A stretch of 64,000 nucleotides of DNA from Chaenocephalus aceratus (GCA_023974075.1 JAMFTG010000549.1:46001-110000), one strand, 5' to 3'. Counted from the stretch's first letter, positions 46,111-58,273 are shown. Program-made: numbers and translations. The notes: generated by a model from the letters alone, not told the origin.

Positions 46111-46504
46111 CTCTCTGCACTATGTTGGGAGTGAACAGGGCTAAGACGAGAGAAGATGTGAAACTTCATTTGATTTGAGCTGCATATTCAAAGTGTCTGA
46201 AAAGTTGACCTCAGAGCTGCAGCTGTTTATGTTTTGGATGGATGGTGAAGAAGCTTTTAATAGTGTAAAAGAAATGTCATGGTATCTTTATGATGGTTTT
46301 TTATTTTTAATGTCATTATTATCTCATAATAGTTTTTATTTCCTAATATTTTAGGGTTACTCTTACTGTTCAAATGTTTTCCTCCAAATTATACACCAAA
46401 GCTAACCGCTATATGTGTACAATTATTCGGCAATAAATATGGTGGTACGATCCGTACGAATGATCCGTTTTATTTTGAAGAGTATTCATTTATTTAGATC
46501 GCAT
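46111..46504. other. no recognised gene
   Basis: Non-coding DNA. Confidence 0.4.
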
Positions 46505-47071
46505 GTGTCAAACTCGAGGCCCGGGGGCCAAATCAGGCCTTTGATGGATTTAATTTCGGTCCGCAGGATAATTTGTAATTCCTGTTAGATCTGGCCCGCC
46601 GGTATATTGCAGCACGCCTTCCTCCATCCTGAGGGTCTCCTCCGCTCAGAGCCTGAGCCCAAACATTGATGACCTTGCACCCTGATGAGACGCCAAGTAT
46701 CTGAGCTAGCATCTCAGAGCAGCAACCTGAGTTCAATGGATGCTTCCTTCTGCACTTTCTCTCTCGACAGCAGGGCATGTTTGGTTTCTCTCTGAGGGGA
46801 ATAGTTTTGTTGAAGCTGCTGTTGGCCTGTGGGGAAATGTACTCATGAGAAGTGACTCTGGAGAAGCTGCAGATAGAGCCATGAGAAATGAATGCAGCTG
46901 ATTATTTAATGTTGTTTTTATAGGCAATAATTGAAGCTTTGATAGTTCCAGGTTTAATATGTGCAATAAGTTCATTTCAATAAGTTCTGCAATAAACATT
47001 GAACCAGTCCGGCCCTCGACTAGTACCCATTTCTTTATGTTGGCCCACTGTGTATTTGAGTTTAACCCCCT
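46505..47071. mobile_element. degraded hAT copy (GTGTCAAACTCGAGGCCCGG)
   Basis: The left part reads GTGTCAAACTCGAGGCCCGG then GGGCCAAATC, and the right part TGTATTTGAGTTTAACCCCC. These are diverged versions of the CAGGGGTGTCAAACTC ends of the next element. No coding region. Confidence 0.5.
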
Positions 47072-47184
47072 GCTGTAGAGAGAGAGTTTAGCCCAGCACC
47101 GTGAATTCTGGGTCAATACAAAAAACTGTCTTCTGCACTTGGGTCCTATCTGCTCTGCTCTCCAGCCTTGACATGGGTTTAGAG

Positions 47185-47595
47185 CAGGGGTGTCAAACTC
47201 AAGGCCCGGGGGCCAAATCCGGCCCGCCACTTCATTTCATGTGGCCCACAAGAGCTTTCAAAGTATATCATTTATTTAAGTTTATTTTAAAGTTACGTGC
47301 CGCTTTACAGGAGAATGTTGCCCATAAACTACATGTCCCACAATGCATCTCATTGTGTGACATGCGTAATGAAGAGACTTGCAATTATTTTCCCTAGACT
47401 TCTGCTTTCAGACGTAGTTAATTATGAAGTTATTACCCTATCCGATAATAATCCAATGCAGAGGCAATAATGTAAAATAATACATTATTTTATATTTATT
47501 ATGTATTTTTATATAATCTTAAAGTTACCACCGGCCGTTTGAGTGCAACCATAATTCTAATGTGGCCCGCGATGAAATTGAGTTTGACACCCCTG
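47185..47595. mobile_element. complete hAT MITE, 411 bp, perfect 8-bp duplication
   Basis: CAGGGGTGTCAAACTCAAGG at the left and TTGAGTTTGACACCCCTG at the right are inverted. GTTTAGAG is repeated exactly at 47177-47184 and 47596-47603. Confidence 0.92.
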
Positions 47596-47756
47596 GTTTA
47601 GAGAAAACATTTTAAAAGGATTAGAAAACTGAAATAAAATCCGAAGTATATTGGCCATTTGTCAGTTTCCACTTTCTTATATCTGATAGAACATCCTGTG
47701 CGTGTGCATCCTTCATTTAACTGAAAGTGTGTGTATTAATACCTCTCGCCTCTCTT

Positions 47757-47853
47757 TCCTCCCCCTCTCCTCCTCTCCCCCTCTCCCCCTCTCCCCCTCT
47801 CCTCCTCTCCCCCTCTCCCCCTCTCCCCCTCTCCCCCTCTCCCCCTCTCTCCC
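47757..47853. repeat. (CCCCTCT)n polypyrimidine tract before the 47.86-kb exon
   Basis: A run of CCCCTCT/CCTCCTCT units about 100 bp long ends at the acceptor CTCCTTTAG. Confidence 0.95.
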
Positions 47854-47863
47854 CCTCCTTTAG

Positions 47864-48381
47864 CACTATGCTGAGATCCCGTGCAGGTTTCCCACCATGC
47901 TGGAACTGGGCTCGTGTTCGGTCACTCCTGCCTCTCTGACAGGGGACCGCCATGTGTTGGGGCGACAAAGACCCCCATCAGGTCCTCAATCAGAGTGTCC
48001 TGTGGGGGGTCTGGGTGTGGGGACAACCCCGAAAAAAAAGCTCCACATCCTGCGTTCCTCCGCCCCAGCAGACCCTGAGAAGTGGCAGAAACGTGGATCC
48101 GGAGAGACGCCCGCCCTGTTGGAGCCTCGGAGCCTTTCCGCCTGCTTCGACAGCCTTTATCTGCCTCACATGCCGGGCCACGAGCCTCCGAGCCGCCTGG
48201 GCCTCACTCTGGACGTTGGTTCCACTTTTGATGTGGGCGGGGGGATAGATGGAGATCCTGCAGTCAGTCCCAATGTGATGAAGAGACGTCGGGGGGGGCT
48301 CATCGAGCAGAGGGACATCGTGAAAGCCCACCAGGCGCACAAGATCCACAGCACGCCTCAGGCCAGACGCAAGGAGTGGGA
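47864..48381 (+). CDS. large coding exon, KIAA1614-like (tentative)
   Basis: A 518-nt open exon follows a polypyrimidine tract ending CTCCTTTAG|. It closes with GAGTGGGA|GTGAGT, a strong donor in phase 2. In the 47864 frame it reads HYAEIPCRFPT then MLELGSCSVTPASLTGDR; the internal ATG at 47897 has a Kozak-like CCCACCATGC, so translation could begin there. The end reads VMKRRRGGLIEQRDIVKAHQ then AHKIHSTPQARRKEWE, a charged, conserved-looking block. From memory this resembles the conserved part of vertebrate KIAA1614, which lies in the same human region (1q25) as CEP350. I could not check this, so no symbol is given. Codon use is GC-rich, unlike the flanking repeats. No downstream exon is recognisable in the window. 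Confidence 0.6.
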
Positions 48382-48384
48382 GTG

Positions 48385-48740
48385 AGTACATGAAGCTGAT
48401 TTACCTCCACCCCGACCCCCGACCCCCGACCCCCGACTCTCCCGCCTACATTATGAGAGCTCTATCCTCATTAAACATATATTATTTAAGCTGAATCTTT
48501 TATCCAAAACAAGTGCAATTAATCATGAAGATCTAATTCCTAACTCCAAGCATCCTGCAGGTATGAGAGAACACAAGCTGTAGTTCATGCTGGTGTGGGT
48601 CGCTGAACATCTCAGGTGGTGTGTGATTGGTCAACTGCTTAGAGAGGTCCCGCCCCTTAGCCTATCACGTACAATGTGTTGAAGAGCTTGCCAATGGTGT
48701 TACATTGTGATGTCGCTATGGTTGCTATGTTCAGGAAGTA
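48385..48740. other. intron after the 47.86-kb exon; MITE fragment
   Basis: A (GACCCCC)n run at 48415-48435, then 48560-48740 is an inverted fragment of the 37791-38027 family. Confidence 0.5.
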
Positions 48741-48744
48741 AATA

Positions 48745-50580
48745 TAAGTCCCCAAATAAATCCTCCTTAATTTATCTAATATTAACTAATGTTCCCCATA
48801 AATACTCATCTGTGGGAGTATTTGCGAATGATGTGAGTGACCACTGTGCTGTAGCCACGATCAGGGACACTGAGGTCCAAAAGGTTAAACCACGCATTAT
48901 CATCAAGAGACATAAAACATTTTGTGGAGCAGGGTTTTGTTCATGACCTGTCTGGGTTTCGATCTGTGTGCTGATGTAGAAACCGCTTGGTCTTATTTTT
49001 ATCTTGGTTTTATGGAGATCATTGATAGACATGCACCCTGCGTACATTCAGAGTGAAGGGACGAGACAGTCCTTGGTTTCCTGCTGAGCTGTCCAGTCTC
49101 CTTCATGAGAGAAACAAGGCCTGGGCTAAGGCTAGGCCATCAGGCTCAGAGGTAGAATGGCTTCGTTTCAGGCAGCTAAGGAATAGCTTCACTTCTCATA
49201 TCAAAAGTGCTAAGTCTAAGTATTATCTGTCAGTTTCCACAAAGAACCTGAATAATCCTGTTGGAAAGCCATAACATCGATTTCCACCGGTGAGATCCGT
49301 AATGAGCTCCTCCGTGCCTCACACAGCATCTGGCTATCGGACAGGGCTCTATGCTCAGCTGCTTTAATGAGCATGTTGTGTGTCCTGTGGCTCTCTGCTT
49401 GATTCTGTTTCTAACTCTGCTTCTGTGAACACCACAGTCTGTGACTCTGAACAACATGTGTTGGAAAACCCTTTCAGTTTTACCCCTTTTGCTGTTGATG
49501 TTGTTCGTGAAGCCTTAACCGAGTTAGATCCTAAGAAACCGGGGCAACGTAGAACCTTTCTTTTTAAAGATAGCTGCAGCTTGTATGCTCCACCTCTCTC
49601 TTCTCTTTGTAACCTCTCCCTCAGCTCTAACACAATCTCTAAAGTGTGGAAGTCAGCGTATGTCCTGCCTTCGCTGAAAGGAAGGGAGGCCACCTGATTA
49701 AATAACTATAGACCCATCTCTAAATTAATCAGTTCTGGCTCAGGCTCTTGAACGCCTGGTGAGTGAACAGGTTAAGGTGTTTTTATGTAACCATGACTTC
49801 CTGTCTGAGCATCAGTCAGGCTTCAGAAAGCAGCGCAGCACCATCACTGCCACAATGAAAGTGGTGAATGACATTACGAGTATCTTAGATAATAAGCAGA
49901 GTTGAGCAGCTCTATTTATTGACCTGTCCAAAGCGTTTGACACCGTCGATCATCTCATCTTAAAGCAGAGGCTGCTCAGTGTCGGCATATCCAGCCATGC
50001 AGTGGGTGGTTGTGAACTCCCTCTCTGGAAGGTCCCATGTGTGTTCACTTTTTTTTCACTGTTTTATTTATTTGATATGTTATATACTGCATTGTCTTGT
50101 TTATGTTTCTTATGCTGGTGTTAGGTATTGTGTATCTTGTTTTTATGTGTTTGTACGGCGACCTTGAGAGCCTTGAAAGGCGCCTATATAAAATAAATGA
50201 ATTATTATTATTATTATTACTTTGATGGGCTGTCTTCTGAGTGGTCGAACATTGCTAATGGTGTTCCTCAAGGCTCTGTTTTAGGACCACTTTTATTCTG
50301 ATGAGCTGCCTCCGTGCCTCACCACAGCATCTGGCTATCGGACAGGGCCATTATGCTAAATAGCTTTAATGAGCATTGTTGTGTCCCGTGGCTCCCTGCT
50401 CGATTCTGTCACTGACTCCGTCTCGATGAACACCACCGAAGCAGACTCTGGAAAACCCTTTTAGTTTCTCTCCTTTTACGATTGACGTTGTTCATGAAGC
50501 CTTGACCACGTTAGATCCTAAGAAACCGGCTGGCTCCGGACAACGTACCTTTCTAGCTGCAGATTGTATTGCTCCACCTC
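48745..50580 (+). pseudogene. rearranged Rex/L2-like LINE fragment
   Basis: Endonuclease C-terminal text STLIYLILTNVPHKYSSVGV-like (SSLIYLILTNVPHKYSSVGV) and FANDVSDHCAVATIRDTEV is followed, with frame changes and stops, by RT segments FFTPFAVDVVREALTELDPK-like, SLSSNTISKVWKSAYVLPSL, LSEHQSGFRKQRSTITATMK and FIDLSKAFDTVDHLILKQRL. The part at 49290-49420 recurs diverged at 50300-50430, so the copy is rearranged. An approximately 175-bp element with a (ATT)n tail (50048-50220) interrupts it. Clade assignment is from memory. Confidence 0.65.
50048..50220 (+). mobile_element. SINE-like insertion in the LINE
   Basis: The insert runs from TTTTTTTTCACTGTTTTATT to GGCGCCTATATAAAATAAAT and (ATT)n. 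It interrupts the codons between CVH and DGLSSEW of the LINE. The flanks share ACTTT. Ends not exact. Confidence 0.5.
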
Positions 50581-51204
50581 TGTAGACTTTCCGCTGTCCT
50601 GATAGAAACCGACATATAGTCACGCAGAAACTTCATATGAAAACAACTGTATGACTTCAAAGTGTTGATGACAAGCTTCAGAGGGGATGGTGTGTTACCT
50701 GTATCTCCTGCTTCCAGTCCTGTTGCTAAGCTAAGCTAACTGGCTGGAGCTTCCTATTTAGTGTACGGACTTCACAACGTCTACAATCAATTATAAACCC
50801 ATTTCCAAATGTCAAAACTATTCCTTTAAATGTTACCCAAACGTTTGCTTTGTGTGTGTGCGCACCCTGCTGTGGAGAAAATAGCATCTCATATCGAAAT
50901 AATTTCTTTGACCTTCTCATTATCGGCATACTGTTTCTTTGTGTGTATGTGTGTGTTACCTGTTTGCTCCTTGAACATGCATGCATGCGTGAGTGTGTGT
51001 GTGTGTGTGTATATTTAATGGTTTCCTGCCCTGTGGCGTTGTGGAATTTCTAGCTGATTACTGACTCTGGTTCCCTGCTAAAGCTGGAGATTCACCGCTT
51101 GTGCCCTCCCCCCCCGAATCTTCCACAGGCACAGGATGCCTCGACTCTTACTGAGTTATGTCTTTATCTGAAGACAGAGAAAGAACGAGGAGGAGAGGAC
51201 ATTC
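50581..51204. other. no recognised gene
   Basis: Non-coding; short GT runs near 50990-51010. Confidence 0.4.
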
Positions 51205-51680
51205 TGCTGATGTTCAGGTGTATATCAGTATGTAGTGTCTCTACTTTAAAGAGTCCTCTCCTGCTGATGTTCAGGTGTATATCAGTATGTAGTGTCTCTA
51301 CTTTAAAGAGTCCTCTCCTGCTGATGTTCAGGTGTATATCAGTATGTAGTGTCTCTACTTTAAAGAGTCCTCTCTGCTGATGTTCAGGTGTATATCAGTA
51401 TGTAGTGTCTCTACTTTAAAGAGTCCTCTCCTGCTGATGTTCAGGTGTATATCAGTATGTAGTGTTTCTGCTTAAAGAGTCCTCTCCTGCTGATGTTTCA
51501 GGTGTATATCAGTATGTAGAGGTCTCTACTTTAAAGAGTCCTCTCCTGCTGATGTTCAGGTGTATCAGTATGTAGTGTCTCTACTTTAAAGAGTCCTCTC
51601 TGCTGATGTTCAGGTGTATCTCAGTATTAGTGTCTCTACTTTAAAGAGTCCTCTCTGCTGATGTTCAGTGTATATCAGCA
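51205..51680. repeat. 57-bp tandem repeat, reverse orientation, about 8.4 copies
   Basis: The unit is CTGCTGATGTTCAGGTGTAT, ATCAGTATGTAGTGTCTCTA, CTTTAAAGAGTCCTCTC, the reverse complement of 28493-28823. Copies decay toward the 3' end (small indels after 51440). Confidence 0.94.
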
Positions 51681-52185
51681 TGTCTCTGTAGCCTCGGTGG
51701 GAGATCCATAAACTTACAATAAATGCGCGGAAGAAGAAGAAACAAAATGTTGGAATAAGTGGAGTAATGAGAATCAGCCCATGTGACCGTGGTACTGATG
51801 TGGCTGATTATTGGATCTCTAGAGCTGTCTCTCTCCAGCCTCATTGTCCTTATCACAACACTCAAAAGGACAGATATACACTTGATGATGACCAAAGCGA
51901 GTCAGGATCATACAGCCGTGAACAGCCACCTCTCAGGAACAGTTAGCGGGAAGCAGATGAGATGAGAACACCTGCTGCGGTTCTCTCAGGAGATGAGTCT
52001 GTCTGGAAGAGCTATTCATTAGGGAGAGGAAACCCGATTCTGATGGGAGGGTTTTTTCCAGGGTTTGATTTGATTTATTTCAAATGTGTAAAACAATAAT
52101 ATAAAAAAAATCAATAATAATGAAATGAAACATGAGAGTTATTATACTGCACAAACTGAAGCAGTGTCAAGTTGATGAACAAAAA
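51681..52185. other. no recognised gene
   Basis: Non-coding DNA. Confidence 0.4.
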
Positions 52186-52188
52186 TAT

Positions 52189-52890
52189 TCCATCCATCTT
52201 CTCCGCTTATCCGTGGTCGGGTCGCGGGGGTGGGTAGCAGTTCCAGCAGAGCCCCAAACTTTCCTTTCCCCTCATCAACTGTGTGCTATTTAACTACCTT
52301 CACAGTTAGCTATCGGCTTACAAAATAACTAACGTTGTCTATATCTAGCTATTTACTTTACAAGCTATCTAAAGGTTTGCTATCTATCTAACTAGCTTAC
52401 ATAGCTATCTAACAAGCTAACTAGCTAATTTAGCTATCTAACTAGCTATGGCCAAATAAATCCATCCATCTTCTCCCGCTTATCCGTGGTTGGGTCTCGG
52501 GGTATCAGTTCCGCAGAGAACCCCCAAACGTTCCTTTCCCCTCATCAACAGCTCTGACTGGGGGATCCCAAGGCGCTCCCAGGCCAGCGAAGAGATATAA
52601 TCCCTCCACCTGGTCCTAGGTCTACCCCTCTGTCTCCACCCAGCTGGACGTGCCTGGAACACCTCCCTAGGGAGGCGCCCACAGGTGGCATCCTAACTAG
52701 GTGCCCGAACCACCTCAACTGGCTCCTTTCGAAGCGAAGGAGGAGCGGCTCAACTCCGAGTCCCTCCCGGATGACCGAACTTCTCACCTTATCCCTGAGG
52801 GAGACGCCAGCCACCGCGGAGGAGAAACCCATCTCGGCCGCTTGTATCCGCGATCTGGTTCTTTCGGGCACGACCCATCCTTCATGACCA
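52189..52890 (-). mobile_element. two RTE-like LINE 3' ends around a TAGCTATCTAAC tract
   Basis: 52189-52285 and 52468-52890 each start (in reverse) with the CCATCCATCTTCTC tail. The second encodes ERTRSRIQAAEMGF, KVRSSVIREGLGVEPLLLRF, SQLRWFGHLVRMP and GRPRTRWRDYISSLAWERLG, with frameshifts. Between them is an irregular TAGCTATCTAACTAGC repeat (52318-52450). Confidence 0.7.
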
Positions 52891-52899
52891 AATAATAGT

Positions 52900-53970
52900 A
52901 CTTTCTACTTCTCACATGTTGAACACAAATACCTGAACTTTCTACTTCTCACATGTTGAACACAAATACCTGAACTTTCTACTTCTCACATGTTGAACAC
53001 AAATACCTGTACTTTCTACTTCTTACATGTTGAACACAAATACCTGTACTTTCTACTTCTTACATGTTGAACACAAATACCCTGTACTTTCTACTTCTTA
53101 CATGTTGAACACAAATACCTGTACTTTCTACTTCTTACATGTTGAACACAAATACCTGTACTTTCTACTTCTTACATGTTGAACTCAAATACCTGTACTT
53201 TCTACTTCTTACATGTTGAACACAAATACCTGAACTTTCTACTTCTCACATGTTGAACTCAAATACCTGTACTTCTACTTCTTACATGTTGAACACAAAT
53301 ACCTGAAATTTCTACTTCTCACATGTTGAACACAAATACCTGTACTTTCCTACTTCTTACATGTTGAACACAAATACCTGTACTTTCTACTCTTACATGT
53401 TGAACACAAATACCTGTACTTTCTACTTCTTACATGTTGAACTCAAATACCTGTACTTCTACTCTTACATGTTGAACACAAATACCTGAACTTTCTACTT
53501 CTCACATGTTGAACTCAAATACCTGTACTTTCTACTTCTTACATGTTGAACACAAATACCTGTACTTTCTACTTCTTAGATGTTGAACTCAAATACCTGT
53601 ACTTTCTACTTCTCACATGTTGAACTCAAATACCTGTACTTTTCTACTTCTTACATGTTGAACTCAAATACCTGTACTTTCTACTTCTTACATGTTGAAC
53701 TCAAATACCTGTACTTTCTACTTCTTACATGTTGAACAACAAATACCTGAACTTTCTACTTCTTACATGTTGAACTCAAATACCTGTACTTTCTACTTCT
53801 TACATGTTGAACTCAAATACCTGTACTTTTCTACTTCTTACATGTTGAACTCAAATACCTGTACTTTCTACTTCTTACATGTTGAACTCAAATACCTGTA
53901 CTTTCTACTTCTTACATGTTGAACTCCAAATACCTGTACTTTCTACTTCTTACATGTTGAACTCAAATAC
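52900..53970. repeat. 37-bp tandem repeat (second family), about 29 copies
   Basis: The unit is TACATGTTGAACACAAATAC + CTGTACTTTCTACTTCT, with C/T, A/T and single-base indel variants. Unrelated in sequence to the 37-bp array at 2361. Confidence 0.95.
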
Positions 53971-53978
53971 CTGTATAC

Positions 53979-55054
53979 CTGGGGGGGTCCGAAAACCAGG
54001 CAGTGAGGGGTAGGGTTAGGTGTAATGTTGTGAATCGAGTGGCCTGTGTTCGTCGTCCATAACATAACCCCACCACCACCATGGGTAGGGTTGGGTATCG
54101 AGAACCTTCCAACATTTCGATTCCAACGGCATCATTTAGAAATGTGAATTTCGGTTCCGCTTTTCGATGCCTGAGGAAATATTTCTTGCCGCTCTCCGTA
54201 GCCTACTGCATGACTGCAGCGGGGCGGGAAATGTAGCGTTGTATCTACACTTCCTACAGCGTAACCTGAGACCAGGGCCGGCCCGTCGCACTGGCATTAT
54301 AGATGTTCGCCTAGGGCGCCAGATCTGTGGAGGCGCTGCGCTGGCAGCTCTGGGAGAAAAATAAATGTTTTGACCGTTGGTGCTCATCCTAATTTCGGCC
54401 TTGATGTAACAACATTCATAATTAAGTAAATGTAACACCCCTTTTCACCCCGGTTACACGTTTCATTCGCCCTGTACGATGGGCGCTGCAAGTGATGAAA
54501 ATGGGGGATGTTGGCTTATCTGGCAACCGCAGCTCACAGCCAAAGTGCGCGTGAGCGAGGGAGAAAGGGAGGGTGCACCGGAACCGGCGCTGTTGTTATT
54601 AGCATCTGGTGCTAGCTGCTCTAACGGAAGAAGAAGATGTTTCTACAATGATGTGGAGGAGAGTCCTCTCCAGTCAGACTGAGGCTGATAACTTCAGCTC
54701 AGTGAGGTAAAGGACTCTGAGTCTTTAGATAGTTCACTTTAGTCTAAGTTATCTCAGTGGGTCTCAAACGGTTTGATCACAATTTATGTAAACACATATT
54801 TCCAAGGCTCTCCTTTATAATTATTGGGATGAAACAGGTTTGAAATCATTCCAGTGTATACTATAGGACAGTAAACCAGACATATCGTTTTAAACTGGAG
54901 AGATACAAAAATATGCATAAATAAAATAGTAAAATAAGATATGAATGCGTTACATGTATTTGTTATTGGCTATGGGTTACTGGTTATGCTCACATACTTA
55001 TTTGATTACCCTAACCCTCACACCAGATACTGACTGGTTTTCGGACCCCCCCAG
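53979..55054. mobile_element. TIR element of unknown superfamily (21-bp perfect ends)
   Basis: CTGGGGGGGTCCGAAAACCA... at 53979-53999 and its exact reverse complement at 55034-55054. Inside are other hAT-type scraps (GGGTTGGGTATCGAGAACC at 54087, CAGGGCCGGCCCGTCGCACT at 54273). No transposase. No clear target duplication beyond AC. Confidence 0.7.
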
Positions 55055-55343
55055 ACCCCCCCGACAGACACCACGATCCGTGTATCCATCACTTCCTGGT
55101 CTTTCTCTAAAGAAGAGGGACCAATGGAAACGTTGTCATGTTGCCGTTGGTCACCATGGAAATCTCTGTAAAGATATATATAGTCCATTTACCATTTACA
55201 GATGCGTGTGTGTGTGAGTCCATGTACATGTGTGTGGCATCTGACACGTGTCGGTCTGGACCAAACATGCTGTCGGAAGAGCTGGATGAAATAACAGTGC
55301 TTAGTGATGGAGTGGCTCTAATGACCGTGATCAGAGAGGACAG

Positions 55344-55389
<46 letters not shown>

Positions 55390-55912
55390 CTGTCAAGTGT
55401 GTGTGTATTTCAGAGGGAAAAGGTTACATAGAGAGGAGGGGATGGCACCAAAATGCTCACACAGATTGTGGGGATTTACGATATAGCATTACGATACGTA
55501 AATAACGAGATTTACAATATACCAAATATGATCATGTTATAAGACTCTATAACACTTTATAGTCAGATCAGCTCGATATCCGGTCCGTGGAGTGGATCTG
55601 GTTCATTTGTGACACTCAGCTGGGATTATTCACCGCGACACCTCTGGGTTTAGCTCAGTAATAATCCAGATCCAGATATAAAAACAATACAAAACACTTG
55701 ATTCATTAACTCATGAAAGGCTTTCCTGATGGCTTTATGGTCTCAATCTCTAGCTAGAAGTCTTCTTCAATACAGCACGATGTTCATTTAGTTTTCTATC
55801 CAATGTAGAGTCAAACAGACGATGAAGCAGGTTATGCAACTGTCTCCACCAAAATAATTCTTGTGACACTACAAAAACCAAGCTGGCGATAGCGAAAAGA
55901 TAAACTCCAGGC
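55055..55912. other. non-coding; GT tract
   Basis: (GT)n at 55346-55388. No gene recognised. Confidence 0.4.
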
Positions 55913-57335
55913 CAGTGCCGTAGCCAGGAAGCATTGTGTGGGTGGGCCAGGGGAGACGTATTAAGCGTGGGGTCTGAGTTCACTTCATTAAGGATTTATT
56001 TTATTGTTTAATGCACTAATTAAACACAAGCATAAACTAGCAGTGAAAACATAAACATATAGGCACGGCAGCCTCGTGGCGCGTCCACACAGCGGCGTGC
56101 GTTGAAGCTTGCCGGCGGGCGTGTCTGAAACTCGACCAACAACCAATCACATGAATCTCCCGCCCCTGACACACAAGCAGCGGTTTGATTGGCTAGAGCT
56201 TGTACTGGCATATGATTCGATTGGCTGACGCTTCTGCCGAGGCTTCAAAAGTTGAACATTGCTCAACTTTTGCAGCGAGCCACGCTAGCAAAGCTTCGCA
56301 TCGCTTCCCACAATGCAGTTCGGCGAAAAGTGACGTCACCCCATTCAAAGTGAACGGTGACGCTTTCAACGCACGCCGCCGTGTGGACCGGCCGTCAGAA
56401 TGTCAAACTGACATCCACACGACCGGCTCGGCGGCCACAGGTTGTTTACCCTTGACAGTCGCGCGGTGGGCACACACTGAGTGTTTTCATATTCAGCACA
56501 TGTGGACACGCTTCACTGCAGACCTCAAGAAGAAACAAGGCTTTCATTCACTCACGGCAAAACTTACTTTACTTACTAATTTACTCACGGTAAAAACATG
56601 CACTTCCTATTCCATCGTAATGAAGGTGGAATGTAACTATATCCAGAATAAGTTTGATTGGATCCAGGCTGGAAACATGTTTATTTCTGCTGTGAAGTTG
56701 GGGGGGGGTCTATGGGAATTGCTCCTTTCTGCATCCACCCCCTGTCGGCCACTAGAGGAACTGCAGTTTTCTGGCACTTCCTTCTGGGCTTGTGTGAAGC
56801 TGACAATTGAGCGGCCCAGACCAAGCAAGGAGGCAGAGGCAGCACGTTGCAAAATATAACCCAGTGTGGGCATTTATTACAGCATGAACACAATACAACA
56901 CAGCCTCCATCCTGCTGCTGCTGCTCACGTGGGCACAGCCTGCAGCCACCGGGATCTCTCACACACTACCAGCCTCAACACAGACAGGGCAACAGACGCT
57001 AAATACACACACTAATCAGCAATTCGACACAGGTGGGGGGGGAGGAGACAACACAGGGCACCAGGTGCACACACTCAACAGCCACAGACATGGGGGAAGG
57101 GGAACACTTTAACATGAAACCAGGAAACAGAGACAGACAAACTAGTTACATAAATTACATATATTCCCATGCAATGTTTTTAGTGCTATATTACTCGTAA
57201 CGGAGGCCGAGATCCATGGGCCCAGAGATCACCTCCGTTACATTGGCTTATCAGGAACGTCAAAATCGCTATGGCGCGGTGATTGGCTGTGGGTGGGCCT
57301 GGGCCTCGTCTGGCCCACCCACAGCTACGCCACTG
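55913..57335. mobile_element. hAT element with perfect 8-bp duplication and nested Harbinger MITE
   Basis: The ends CAGTGCCGTAGCCAGGAAG and CACAGCTACGCCACTG are inverted, with GTGGGTGGGCCAG / CTGGCCCACCCAC further in. CTCCAGGC is repeated exactly at 55905-55912 and 57336-57343. No transposase. Confidence 0.88.
56078..56394. mobile_element. PIF/Harbinger-like MITE nested in the hAT
   Basis: GGCGCGTCCACACAGCGGCG and CGCCGCCGTGTGGACCGGCC inverted ends. The inner GCGTGCGTTGAAGC / GCTTTCAACGCACGC and AAAAGTTGAACATTGCTCAA match the 11916 and 29523 elements. A 219-codon plus frame over it (from 56200) is chance. Confidence 0.7.
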
Positions 57336-57343
57336 CTCCAGGC

Positions 57344-58183
57344 TTTAAAACCACGGACCAGTGGGTGACGTTACGGTGACTGTGTCCTCTCTTTATAAAC
57401 ACGTCGTGGTCCAAAGTAGAGTCAAACAGACGAGGGGGGCGAGGAGAACTAGTTAGTGGAAAAATTGTCTTTAACTGTCTCCACGAAAATAAGTCAATCT
57501 CTAGAGAAGTCTATGAGAAAAATCATCCGACTACTCTTGATTTATTACCTTTCGATTATTGTGTCACTTGTTGTTGCTAAAACCTAAGATGGGGATAGCT
57601 ATAAGCTCCAGGCTTTAACACCACGGACGTTTCGGTGACTGTGTCGTCTCTTCATAAACACCTCGTGGTCCAATGTCCTTCCTGCGATTGTGTTTGTCCT
57701 CTTTCCTCTGAATGACTCCTCTGTCTGAAGCCCTCTCACATTCACCTCTAAAGAGGATCGGATGAATGAGGCTGAGCGTCTGAGTGCAGCGCGACACGAG
57801 AGCAGCTCCGTTCCATTGGACTGTAATTGCTAAAAGCGTCATCGTGCTGAGATGGTAAAGGCGAATGTCCCTCCTCTTCACGAAAACCACGGAACACATG
57901 TTCAGCTGAAGTCGGGTTTAAATCCTCCTTTTCGTTTCACTCAAAGCATTTATATTTTATATTCTATATACTTTGAAAATGACCAGAAAATAAAGTTTAT
58001 TCCTCCTGTTTTTATTAGAAGTTTGTTTAACTTTACGAGATGTGGGGACATCGTTAGAACATCTGGACCAGGGCATTTAAAACGCATTGCACTGTTTACC
58101 ACTGCTTTGATGAGGTGACATCAGTCACACACGTGTCCCCGCAATGATGACTTCAGCTAACATCCATCACAGAAGTGTCACAC
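57344..58183. other. no recognised gene
   Basis: Contains a direct near-duplicate of local sequence (CAGGCTTTAAAACCACGGAC at 57348 and CAGGCTTTAACACCACGGAC at 57609). Confidence 0.4.
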
Positions 58184-58237
58184 CACACACACACACACAC
58201 CACACACACACACACAGATACACACACACACACATAC

Positions 58238-58273
<36 letters not shown>

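Noticed and set aside
56200..56859. 219-codon plus-strand frame
   Set aside because: Runs across a Harbinger MITE and its hAT host; no domain, and composition follows the repeats.
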